NCBI GenBank assembly: GCA_905221605.1
Contig: CAJNDS010001601.1
Coordinates: 1 to 13,355 of the forward strand
Direction: 5' to 3'
Source of the DNA: Symbiodinium natans
Taxonomy: Eukaryota; Sar; Dinophyceae; Suessiales; Symbiodiniaceae
Length of the DNA stretch: 13,355 nucleotides
Of this stretch, positions 1 through 8,384 are shown in pieces. Numbering within the stretch: position 1 is the first letter of the stretch; every line of letters starts with the position of its first letter. Position numbers and translations under genes: made by a program. The notes under the pieces were generated by a model. That model was not told the origin of the DNA. It did no database searches and saw only the letters and a list, made by a program, of their open reading frames with translations.

Positions 1-294
1 TGTGCCTGCCACACCAAACCCATTCAAATCTCATCCGAGTACTGTGCCTGCCACACCAACCCCATTCAAATCTCATCCGAGTACTGTGCCTGCCACGCCA
101 AACCCATTCGAATCTCATCCGAGTACTGTGCCTGCCACACCAAACCCATTCAAATCTCATCCGAGTACTGTGCCTGCCACACCAAACCCATTCAAATCTC
201 ATCCGAGTACTGTGCCTGCCACACCAAACCCATTCAAATCTCATCCGAGTACTGTGCCTGCCACACCAAACCCATTCAAATCTCATACGAGTAC
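1..294. repeat. CCC-type repeat domain 1 (left edge of window)
   Basis: Seven units carry the diagnostic C in AAACCCATTC (last one near 271-276). They are nearly identical apart from a few substitutions: AACCCCATTC in the second unit, CACGCC near 95, TTCGAATC near 109 and CATACGAG near 287. These units belong to the same subtype as bases 5392-13355, not to their immediate right-hand neighbours. The domain continues leftward out of the window. There is no gene here. Confidence 0.9.
5..20 (-). other. Two-tetrad G-quadruplex motif, example of one per unit
   Basis: The minus strand of this segment reads GGTTTGGTGTGGCAGG: four GG runs separated by loops TTT, TGT and CA. The same segment is present in almost every unit of both subtypes (GGG instead of the first GG in CCC units). 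The arrangement closely resembles the thrombin-binding aptamer GGTTGGTGTGGTTGG, which is known to form a two-tetrad quadruplex with a central TGT loop. Folding in this repeat is inferred, not shown. Confidence 0.6.
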
Positions 295-470
295 TGTGCC
301 TGCCACACCAAAACCTATAAAAATCTCATCCGAGTACTGTGCCTGCCACACCAAAAACTATTCAAAATCTCATCCGAGTACTGTGCCTGCACACCAAACT
401 AGCTCAAATCTCATACGAGTACATGAGGCCTGCAGACAACAAACCTATCAAATCTCATCGAGTTAACTGT
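295..470. repeat. Irregular units at the CCC-to-CCT domain switch
   Basis: About four units are disturbed: AAAACCTATAAAAATC near 308-323, AAAAACTATTCAAAATC near 353-369, a loss in CCTGCACACC plus AAACTAGCTC near 387-405, and an altered unit with ACATGAGGCCTGCAGACAAC near 421-440. The diagnostic base has already become T in the first irregular unit (about 313-316). The subtype switch therefore lies between about 273 and 315, at the left edge of the damaged stretch. Confidence 0.85.
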
Positions 471-840
471 GCCTGCCACACCAAACCTATTCAAATCTCA
501 TCCGAGTACTGTGCCTGCCACACCAAACCTATTCAAATCTCATCCGAGTACTGTGCCTGCCACACCAAACCTATTCAATTCTCATCCGAGTACTGTGCCT
601 GCCACACCAAACCTATTCAAATCTCATCCGAGTACTGTGCCTGCCACACCAAACCTATTCAAATCTCATCCGAGTACTGTGCCTGCCACACAAAACCTAT
701 TCAAATCTCATCCGAGTACTGTGCCTGCCACACCAAACCTATTCAAATCTCATCCGAGTACTGTGCCTGCCACACCAAACCTATTCAAATCTCATCCGAG
801 TACTGTGCCTGCCACACCAAACCTATTCCAATCTCATCCG

Positions 841-970
841 AGTATTGCGCCTGCCACACCAACCTATTTCAAATCTCATCCGAGTAATTAGTGCCTGCCA
901 CACCAAACTATTCAAATCTCATCCGAGTTTTACTGTGCCTGCACACCAAACCTATTCAAATATCATCCGA
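841..970. repeat. Indel-bearing repeat patch
   Basis: About three units carry small indels: CACACCAACCTATTTC near 855-870, GAGTAATTAGTGCC near 883-896, a lost C in ACCAAACTATTC near 903-913, GAGTTTTACTG near 925-935 and CCTGCACACC near 938. Clean units resume by about 970. Nearly all changes are 1-3 bp gains or losses, many next to short homopolymers. Confidence 0.8.
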
Positions 971-1550
971 GTACTGTGCCTGCCACACCAAACCTATTCA
1001 AATCTCATCCGAGTACTGTGCCTGCCACACCAAAGGCATTCAAATCTCATCCGAGTACTGTGCCTGCCACACCAAACCTACTCAAATCTCATCCGAGTAC
1101 TGTGCCTGCCACACCAAACCTATTCAAATCTCATCCGAGTACTGTGCCTGCCACACCAAACCTATTCAAATCTCATCCGAGTACTGTGCCTGCCACACCA
1201 AACCTATTCAAATCTCATCCGAGTACTGTGACTGCCACACCAAACCTATTCAAATCTCATCCGAGTACTGTGCCTGCCACACCAAACCTATTCAAATCTC
1301 ATCCGAGTACTGTGCCTGCCACACCAAACCTATTCAAATCTCATCCGAGTACTGTGCCTGCTACACCAAACCTATTTAAATCTCATCCGAGTACTGTGCT
1401 TGCCGCACCAAACCTATTCAAATCGCATCCGAGTACTGTGCCGGCCACACCAAACCTATTCAAATCTCATCCGAGTACTGTGCCTGCCACACCAAACCTA
1501 TTCAAATCTCATCCGAGTACTGTGCCTGCCACACCAAACCTATTCAAATC

Positions 1551-1570
1551 TCACTCAAATCTCATCCGAG
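1551..1570. repeat. 11-bp internal duplication within a unit, copy 1
   Basis: The usual TTCAAATCTCATCC is extended to TTCAAATCTCA followed by CTCAAATCTCA and then TCC. This is a direct 11-bp duplication with one T-to-C difference. The same irregular junction recurs at 2024 and 3325, so it serves as a marker for larger duplications. 11 is not a multiple of 3, so it shifts every reading frame. Confidence 0.9.
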
Positions 1571-2023
1571 TACTGTGCCTGCCACACCAAACCTATTCGA
1601 ATCTCATCCGAGTACGGTGCCTGCCACACCAAACCTTTTCAAATCTCATCCGAGTACTGTGTTTGCCACACCAAACCTATTGAAATCTCATCCGAGTACT
1701 GTGCTTGCCACACCAAACCTATTCAAATCTCATCCGAGTACTGTGCCTGACACACCAAACCTATTCAAATCTCATCCGAGTACTGTGCCTGCCACACCAA
1801 ACCTATTCAAATCTCATCCGAGTACTGTGCCTGCCACACCAAACCTATTCAAATCTCATCCGAGTACTGTGCATGCCACACCAAACCTATTCAAATCTCA
1901 TCCGAGTACTGTGCCTGCCACACCAAACCTATTCAAATCTCATCCGAGTACTGTGCCTGCCACACCAAACCTGTTCAAATCTCATCCGAGTACTGTGCCT
2001 GCCACACCAAACCTATTCAAATC

Positions 2024-2043
2024 TCACTCAAATCTCATCCGAG
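2024..2043. repeat. 11-bp internal duplication within a unit, copy 2
   Basis: This is the same TCACTCAAATC junction as at 1551, exactly 473 bp (eleven 42-bp units plus 11) downstream. A second marker, GTACGGTG, also recurs at 473 bp (G at 1616 and at 2089), supporting duplication of an 11-unit block. The CCTTTTC variant is offset by one unit (1634 versus 2065, 431 bp), so the block was later shuffled or converted. Confidence 0.85.
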
Positions 2044-2384
2044 TACTGTGCCTGCCACACCAAACCTTTTCAAATCTCATCCGAGTACGGTGCCTGCCAC
2101 ACTAAACCTATTCAAATCTCATCCGGGTACTGTGCCGGCCACACCAAACCTATTCAAATCTCATCCGAGTACTGTGCCTGCCACACCAAACCTATTCAAA
2201 TCTCATCCGAGTACTGTGCCTGCCACACCAAACCTGTTCAAATCTCATCCGAGTACTGTGCCTGCCACACCAAACCTATTCAAATCTCATCCGAGTACAG
2301 TGCCTGCCACACCAAACCTATTCAAATCTCATCCGAGTACTGCGCCTGCCACACCAAACCTCTTCAAATCTCATCCGAGTACTG

Positions 2385-2560
2385 TGCCTGTGCCACACCA
2401 AACCTATTCAAATCTCATCCGAGTACTGTGCCTGCCACACCAAACCTATTCAAATCTCATCGAGTACCTTGTGCCTGCCACACCAACTTCTATTGCAAAT
2501 ATTCTCACCGAGTACTGTGCCTGCCACACCAAACCTATTCAAATCTCACAGACTCTCATC
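2385..2560. repeat. Irregular repeat patch
   Basis: Several consecutive units are altered: CCTGTGCCACACC near 2387, CATCGAGTACCTTGTGCC near 2459, a strongly changed unit CCAACTTCTATTGCAAATAT near 2482-2501, TCTCACCGAG near 2503, and TCTCACAGACTCTCATCC near 2543-2560. The stretch remains recognisable as the same repeat in the same orientation. No other element is visible. Confidence 0.8.
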
Positions 2561-3129
2561 CGAGTACTGTGCCTGCCACACCAAACCTATTCAAATCTCA
2601 TCCGAGTACTGTGCCTGCCACACCAAACCTATTCAAATCTCATCCGAGTACGGTGCCTGCCACACCAAACCTATTCAAATCTCATCCGAGTACTGTGCCT
2701 GCCACACCAAACCTACTCAAATCTCATCCGACGAGTACTGTGCCTGCCACACCAAACCTATTCAAATCTCATCCGAGTACTGTGCCTGCCACACCAAACC
2801 TATTCAAATCTCATCCGAGTACTGTGCCTGCCACACCAAACCTACTCAAATCTCATCCGAGTACTGTGCCTGCCAAAACAGACCTATTCAAATCTCATCC
2901 GAGTACCGTGCCTGACACACCAAACCTTTTCAAATCTCATCCGAGTACTGTGCCTGCCACATCAAACCTATTCAAATCTCATCCGAGTACTGTGCCTGCC
3001 ACACCAAACCTATTCAAATCTCATCCGAGTACTGTGCCTGCCACACCAAACCTATTCAAATCTCATCCGAGTACTGTGCCTGCCACACCAAGCCTATTCA
3101 AATCTCATCCGAGTACTGTGCCTGCCACA

Positions 3130-3155
3130 CCAAACCTGTTCAAACCTATTCAAAT
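3130..3155. repeat. 10-bp internal duplication (TTCAAACCTATTCAAA)
   Basis: The unit reads CCTGTTCAAACCTATTCAAATC, an extra 10 bp made by duplicating the CCTATTCAAA segment across a short shared TTCAAA. Together with the 11-bp duplication at 3325 it explains why the AAAACAGACC markers at 2874 and 3399 are 525 bp apart: twelve units plus 21. Confidence 0.85.
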
Positions 3156-3324
3156 CTCATCCGAGTACTGTGCCTGCCACACCAAACCTATTCAAATCTC
3201 ATCCGAGTACTGTGCCTGCCACACCAAGCCTATTCAAGTCTCATCCGAGTACTGTGCCTGCCACACCAAACCTATTCAAGTCTCATCCGAGTACTGTGCC
3301 TGCCACACCAAACCTATTCAAATC

Positions 3325-3344
3325 TCACTCAAATCTCATCCGAG
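3325..3344. repeat. 11-bp internal duplication within a unit, copy 3
   Basis: This is the third occurrence of the TCACTCAAATC junction also seen at 1551 and 2024. It lies immediately upstream of the 10-unit duplicated block starting at 3371, so it may mark a breakpoint of that duplication. The relationship is inferred from position only. Confidence 0.8.
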
Positions 3345-3370
3345 TACTGTGCCTGCCACACCAAACCTAT

Positions 3371-3930
3371 TCAAATCTCATCCGAGTACTGTGCCTGCCA
3401 AAACAGACCTATTCAAATCTCATCCGAGTACTGTGCCTGCCACACCGAACCTATTCAAATCTCATCCGGGTACTGTGCCTGCCACACCAAACCTATTCAA
3501 ATCTCATCCGGGTACTGTGCCTGCCACACCAAACTTATTCAAATCTCATCCGGGTACTGTGCCTGCCACACCAAACCTATTCAAATCTCATCCGAGTACT
3601 GTGCCTGCCACACCAAACCTATTCAAACCTCATCCGAGTACTGTGCCTGCCACACCAAACCTATTCAAATCTCATCCGAGTACTGTGCCTGCCACACCAA
3701 ACCTATTCAAATCTCATCCGAGTACTGTGCCTGCCACACCAAACCTATTCAAATCTCATCCGAGTACTGTGCCTGCCACACCAAACCTACTCAAATCTCA
3801 TCCGAGTACTGTGCCTGCCAAAACAGACCTATTCAAATCTCATCCGAGTACTGTGCCTGCCACACCGAACCTATTCAAATCTCATCCGGGTACTGTGCCT
3901 GCCACACCAAACCTATTCAAATCTCATCCG
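3371..3930. repeat. 10-unit (420-bp) higher-order duplication
   Basis: Bases 3371-3510 and 3791-3930 match without a difference that I can see, at an offset of exactly 420 bp. They share three otherwise rare variants in the same order: CCAAAACAGACC (3398 and 3818), CACACCGAAC (3441 and 3861) and CATCCGGGTAC (3462 and 3882). Agreement fades on both sides: 3370 T versus 3790 C, 3511 G versus 3931 A, 3535 T versus 3955 C. A third, older copy of the CCTACTC + AAAACAGACC pair lies at about 2842-2885 without the following variants. Confidence 0.88.
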
Positions 3931-3960
3931 AGTACTGTGCCTGCCACACCAAACCTATTC

Positions 3961-4385
3961 AAAGCTCAAATCCGAGTATGTGGCCCTGCCACATACCACT
4001 ATTCAAATCTCATCCGAGTTACTGTGCCTGCCACACCAAACCTATTCATCCTCATCCAGTACTGTGCCTGCCACACCAACCTAACGATTACTGTGCCTGC
4101 CCACACCAAAAACCTGTTCAATTCTTCCCCCCCCCCCCATCCAGTACTGTGCCTGACACACCTATTCAAACTCATCCGAGACTGTGCCCTGCCACACCAA
4201 CCTATTCAATCTCATCGCTTACTGTGCTGCCACACCAAACCTATTCCAAATCTCATCCGAGTACTGTCCTGCCACACCAAAACCTATCAAATCTCATCCG
4301 AGTACGTGCCTGCCACACCAACCTATTCACACTCATCCGAGTTACTGGTGCCTGCCACCGTCGCCAAACCTAAATTCAAATCTCA
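3961..4385. repeat. Heavily indel-disrupted repeat patch with a 12-C run
   Basis: About ten successive units each carry one or more small gains or losses, for example AAAGCTCAAATCCGAG, GAGTTACTG, CATCCAGTAC, CCTGCCCACACC, CTGTGCTGCC, ACTGTCCTGCC and CCGTCGCCAAACC. Bases 4127-4138 are twelve consecutive C. The units are still in order and orientation. Indels far outnumber substitutions, which is more typical of uncorrected long reads than of evolutionary ageing, though ageing is not excluded. A perfect hairpin at 3976-3996 lies within the patch. Confidence 0.85.
3976..3996. other. Perfect 9-bp inverted repeat with 3-nt loop
   Basis: GTATGTGGC (3976-3984) is followed by CCT and then its exact reverse complement GCCACATAC (3988-3996). 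The normal unit at this place has only a weak inverted repeat (TGTG, CCTGC, CACA). The variant has become a perfect palindrome, as if one arm had been copied from the other. No T-run follows it and there is no gene to terminate, so I do not call it a terminator. Confidence 0.75.
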
Positions 4386-4911
4386 TCCGAGTACTGCGCC
4401 TGCCACACCAAACCTATCCAAATCTCATCCGAGTACTGTGCCTGCCACACCAAACCTATTCAAATCTCATCCGAGTACTGTGCCTGCCACACCAAACCTA
4501 TGCAAATCTCATCCGAGTACTGTGCCTGCCACACCAAACCTATTCAAATCTCATCCGAGTACTGTGCCTGCCACACCAAACCTATTCAAATCTCATCCGA
4601 GTACTGTGCCTGCCACACCAAACCTATTCAAATCTTATCCGAGTACTGTGCCTGCCACACCAAACCTATTCAAGTCTCATCCGAATACTGTGCCTGCCAC
4701 ACCAAACCTATTCAAATCTCATCCGAGTACTGTGCCTGCCACACCAAACCTATTCAAATCTCATCCGGGTACTGTGCCTGCCACACCAAACCTATTCAAA
4801 TCTCACCCGGGTACTGTGCCTGACACACCAAACCTATTCAAATCTCATCCGAGTACTGTGCCTGCCACACCAAACCTATTCAAATCTCATCCGAGTACTG
4901 TGCCTGCCACA

Positions 4912-4932
4912 CCAAACCTAACGAGTACTGTG
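4912..4932. repeat. Truncated unit (about 12 bp lost)
   Basis: ACCAAACCTA joins directly to ACGAGTACTG, losing most of the TTCAAATCTCATCC part. Clean CCT-type units lie on both sides, so this is an isolated deletion rather than part of a decayed patch. The 12-bp loss keeps the reading frame. Confidence 0.85.
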
Positions 4933-5325
4933 CCTGCCACACCAAACCTATTCAAAACTCATCCGAGGACTGTGCCTGCCACACCAAACCTATTCAAATC
5001 TCATCCGAGTACTGTGCCTGCCACACCAAACCTATTCAAATCTCATCCGAGTACTGTGCCTGCCACACCAAACCTATTCAAATCTCATCCGAGTACTGTG
5101 CCTGCCACACCAAACCTATTAAAATCTCATCCGAGTACTGTGCCTGCCACACCAAACCTGTTCAAATCTCATCCGAGTACTGTGCCTGCCACACCAAACC
5201 TATTCAAATCTCATCCGAGTACTGTGCCTGCCACACCAAACCTATTCAAATCTCATCCGAGTACTGTGCCTGCCACACCAAACCGATTCAAATCTCATCC
5301 GAGTACTGTGCCTGCCACACCACAC

Positions 5326-5460
5326 CTATCACATCTCATCCGAGTCATTTGTTGTGCCTGCCACACCAAACCTACTCAAATCTCGGTCCTGTGCCTGCCA
5401 CACCAAACCCATTCAAATCTCATCCGAGTACTGTGGCAGGCCAAGGCCATTCAATCTCAT
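5326..5460. repeat. Irregular units at the CCT-to-CCC domain switch
   Basis: Altered units include CCACACCTATCACATC near 5319-5335, GAGTCATTTGTTGTGCC near 5343-5359, TCTCGGTCCTGTGCC near 5381-5395 and CTGTGGCAGGCCAAGGCCATTC near 5431-5452. The last CCT unit is at about 5371 (CCTACTC) and the first CCC unit at about 5408. The subtype therefore changes within about 37 bp, next to a shortened unit. Together with 295-470, both edges of the CCT domain are disrupted. Confidence 0.85.
5432..5444. other. Possible loop inversion within a unit
   Basis: The normal unit reads TGTG-CCTGC-CACA. Here TGTG is followed by GCAGG, the exact reverse complement of CCTGC, and then CCA. This is what flipping the five-base loop of the native TGTG/CACA hairpin would give. 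Bases after 5441 are also altered (AAGG), so local sequencing error remains possible. Confidence 0.55.
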
Positions 5461-6164
5461 CCGAGTACTGTGCCTGCCACACCAAAACCATTCAAATCTC
5501 ATCCGAGTACTGTGCCTGCCACACCAAACCCATTCAAATCTCATCCGAGTACTGTGCCTGCCACGCCAACCCATTCCAATCTCATCCGAGTACTGTTCCT
5601 GCCACACCAAACCCATTCAAATCTCATCCGAGTACTGTGCCTGCCGCACCAAACCCATTCAAATCTCATCCGAGTATACTGTGCCTGCCGCACCAAACCC
5701 ATTCAAATCTCATCCGATTACTGTGCCTGCCACACCAAACCCATTCAAATCTCATCCGAGTACTGTGCCTGCCACACCAAACCCATTCAAATCTCATCCG
5801 AGTACTGTGCCTGCCACACCAAACCCATTCAAATCTCATCCGAGTACTGTGTCTGCCACACCAAACCCATTCAAATCTCATTCGAGTATTGTGCCTGCCA
5901 CACCAAACCCATTCAAATCTCATCCGAGTACTGTGCCTGCCACACCAAACCCATTCAAATCTCATCCGAGTACTGTGCCTGCCACACCAAACCCATTCAA
6001 ATCTCATCCGAGTACTGTGCCTGCCACACAAAACCCATTCAAATCTCATCCGAGTACTGTGCCTGCCACACCAAACCCATTCAAATCTCATCCGAGTACT
6101 GTGCCTGCCACACCAACCCCATTCAAATCTCATCCGAGTACTGTGCCTGCCACACCAAACCCAT

Positions 6165-6265
6165 TCAAATCTCACCGAGTACTGTGCCTGCCCACAACCC
6201 AGTCAAATCTCTCCGAGTAACCGTGCCTGCCACCCATAAACCTTCAAAGCTCATCCGAAGTACCG
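6165..6265. repeat. Irregular repeat patch
   Basis: Consecutive altered units include TCTCACCGAGTAC near 6170, CTGCCCACAACCCAGTC near 6188-6204, TCTCTCCGAGTAACCGTGCC near 6208-6227, CCACCCATAAACC near 6230 and CCTTCAAAGCTCATCCGAAG near 6241-6260. Shortly downstream, AAATAACATCC at 6332-6342 supplies the TAA that ends the longest sense open frame. That unit is otherwise ordinary. Confidence 0.8.
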
Positions 6266-6599
6266 CGCCTGCCCCACCAAACCCATCCAAATCTCATCCG
6301 AGTACTGTGCCTGCCACACCAAACCCATTCAAATAACATCCGAGTACTGTGCCTGCCACACCAAACCCATTCAAATCTCATCCGAGTGCTGTGCCTGCCA
6401 CACCAAACCCATTCAAATCTCATCCGAGTACTGTGCCTGCCACACCAAACCCATTCAAATCTCATCCGAGTACGGTGCCTGCCACACCAAACCCATTCAA
6501 ATCTCATCCGAGTACTGTGCCTGCCACACCAAACCCATTCAAATCTCATCCGAGTACTGTGCCTGCCACACCAAACCCATTCAAATCTCATCCGAGTAC

Positions 6600-7025
6600 T
6601 GTGCCTGCCACCACATCCGAGTACTGTGCCTGCCACCCAAACCATTCAATCTCCATCCGATACTGTGCCTGCCACACCAAAACCCATCAAAATCTCCATC
6701 CCGAGTACGTGTCTGCCACACCAACAACAAAAAACACCAAAAAAACAAAACCCGTCAAATCTCATCCGAGTACTGGCCTGCCACACAACCCCATTCAAAT
6801 ATCATCCGAGTCTGTGCCTGCCACACCACACCCTTCAAAATCTCATCCGAGACTGTTGCCTGCCACCAATCCACACCCTTCAATCTCATCCGATTAAGGT
6901 TCCTGCCACAACCAAACCCATTCAATCTCATCCGAGTCTGTGCCTACCACACCAACCCATTCCAATCTCATCCGAGTACTGTGCCTGCCACACCAAACCC
7001 CATTCGCAATCTCATCTATTACTGT
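6600..7025. repeat. Heavily disrupted repeat patch with A-rich tracts
   Basis: About ten units carry many small indels, for example GCCACCACATCCGAG (truncated unit near 6608), CACCCAAACCATTC, TCTCCATCCGATAC, GAGTACTGGCCTGCC, GAGACTGTTGCC and CCGATTAAGGTTCCTGCC. An A-rich insertion-like stretch (CAACAACAAAAAACACC, then AAAAAAACAAAA) lies at about 6722-6750. The surroundings are clean CCC-type units. As at 3961-4385, the dominance of 1-2 bp gains and losses points to poorly corrected reads as one explanation. Confidence 0.85.
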
Positions 7026-7650
7026 GCCTGCCACACCAAACCCATTCAAATCTCATCCGAGTACTGTGCCTGCCAAACCCATTCAAATCTCATCCGAGTA
7101 CTGTGCCTGCCGCACGAAACCCACTCAAATCTCATCCGAGTACTGTGCCTGCCACACCAACCCATTCAAATCTCATCCGAGTACTGTGCCTGCCACACCA
7201 AACCCATTCAAATCTCATCCGAGTACTGTGCCTGCCACACCAAACCCATTCAAATCTCATCCGAGTACTGTGTCTGCCACACCAAACCCATTCAAATCTC
7301 GTACTGTGCCTGCCACACCAAGCCCATTCAAATCTCATCCGAGTACTGTGCCTGCCACACCAAACACATTCAAATCTCATCCGAGTACTGTGTCTGCCAC
7401 ACCAAAACCATTCAAATCTCATCCGAGTACTGTGCCTGTCACACCAAACCCATTCAAATCTCATCCGAGTACTGTGCCTGCCACACCAAACCCATTCAAA
7501 TCTCATCCGAGTACTGTGCCTGCCACACCAACCCATTCAAATCTCATCCGAGTACTGTGCCTGCCACACCAAACCCATTCGAATCTCATCCGAGTACTGT
7601 GCCTGCCACACCAAACCCATTCAAATCTCTTCCGAGTACTGTGCCTGCCA

Positions 7651-7711
7651 CACAAAACCCATTCAAATCTCATCCGAGTACTGTGCCTGCCACACCAAAC
7701 CCATTTAAATC
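7651..7711. repeat. Variant pair CACAAAACCC + CCCATTTAAAT, copy 1 of 3
   Basis: A unit with CACAAAACCC (7651) is followed in the next unit by CATTTAAAT (7702), 51 bp apart. The same ordered pair occurs at 9771/9822 and 10624/10675. Neither variant is common, so the three pairs most likely descend from one two-unit block spread by duplication or gene conversion. Confidence 0.82.
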
Positions 7712-7954
7712 TCATCCGAGTACTGTGCCTGCCACACCAAACCCATTCAAATCTCATCCGAGTACTGTGCCTGCCACACCAAACCCATTCAAATCTCATC
7801 CGAGTGCTGTGCCTGCCACACCAAACCCATTCGAATCTCATCCGAGTACTGTGCCTGCCACACCAAACCCACTCAAATCTCATCCGAGCACTGTGCCTGC
7901 CACACCAAACCCATTCAAATCTCATCCGAGTACTGTGCCTGCCACACCAAACCC

Positions 7955-8090
7955 ATTCCATGTGGCATCTCATCCGAGTACTGGTGCCCTGCCGCACAAA
8001 CCATTCAATCCTCATCCGAGTAACGGTGCCTGCCACAACCAACCCATTCAAATCTCATCCGAGACGTGCCTGCCACACCAAACCCATTCA
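7955..8090. repeat. Irregular repeat patch
   Basis: The first altered unit replaces CATTCAAATC with CATTCCATGTGGCATC (about 7951-7969, net +6). It is followed by GTACTGGTGCCCTGCC, CGCACAAACC, CAATCCTCATCC, GAGTAACGGTGCC, CACAACCAACCC and GAGACGTGCC up to about 8075. Regular units resume by about 8100. Confidence 0.8.
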
Positions 8091-8140
8091 ATCTCATCCG
8101 AGTACTGTGCCTGCCACACCAAACCCATTCAAATCTCATC

Positions 8141-8190
8141 CGAGTAATGTGCCTGCCACACCAAACCCATTCAAATCTCATCCGAGTAGT
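8141..8190. repeat. Variant pair GTAATGTG / GTAGTGTG, copy 1
   Basis: Two neighbouring units carry GAGTAATGTG (8142-8151) and GAGTAGTGTG (about 8184-8193) instead of GAGTACTGTG. The same adjacent pair recurs at 8695-8745, 553 bp downstream (thirteen units plus 7 bp of intervening indel). This indicates duplication of the pair spanning the disrupted patch and G-run between them. Both changes are stops in the CACHTKPIQISSEY reading frame. Confidence 0.85.
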
Positions 8191-8384
8191 GTGCCTGCCA
8201 CACCAAACCCATTCAAATCTCATCCGAGTACTGTGCCTGCCACACCAAACCCATTCAAATCTCATCCGAGTACTGTGCCTGCCACACCAAACCCCTTCAA
8301 ATCTCATCCGAGTACTGTGCCTGCCACACCAAACCCATTCAAATCTCATCCGAGTACTGTGCCTGCCACACCAACCCATTCAAA

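Larger units (their letters stand above)
295..5391. repeat. CCT-type repeat domain 2
   Basis: About 120 units carry T in place of C at the diagnostic site (AAACCTATTC). Domain-specific minor variants recur: CCTGTTC (about 1971, 2235, 3137, 5158), CCTACTC (about 1079, 2713, 2843, 3788), CCTTTTC (1634, 2065, 2925) and CCGGGTAC (about 2124, 3467-3553, 3887, 4766, 4808). The T creates a TAG stop in the one antisense frame that is open in CCC units, so antisense open frames disappear across this domain. Indel patches interrupt it at 841-970, 2385-2560 and 3961-4385. No gene is supported. Confidence 0.92.

Noticed and set aside
3976-3996. Intrinsic transcription terminator
   Set aside because: The perfect hairpin has no following T-run and no gene upstream. 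The native unit's weak hairpin occurs hundreds of times.
1705-6336. A giant repeat protein (1543 residues) or shorter Pro/Ser/Thr-rich repeat proteins such as VPATPNPFKSHPST arrays
   Set aside because: All sense frames of the unit are open, frames change at indels of 1, 2, 10 and 11 bp, most apparent starts are GTG or TTG codons inside the repeat, and by eye the substitutions do not favour third codon positions in any frame. The diagnostic C/T change is silent in one frame only.
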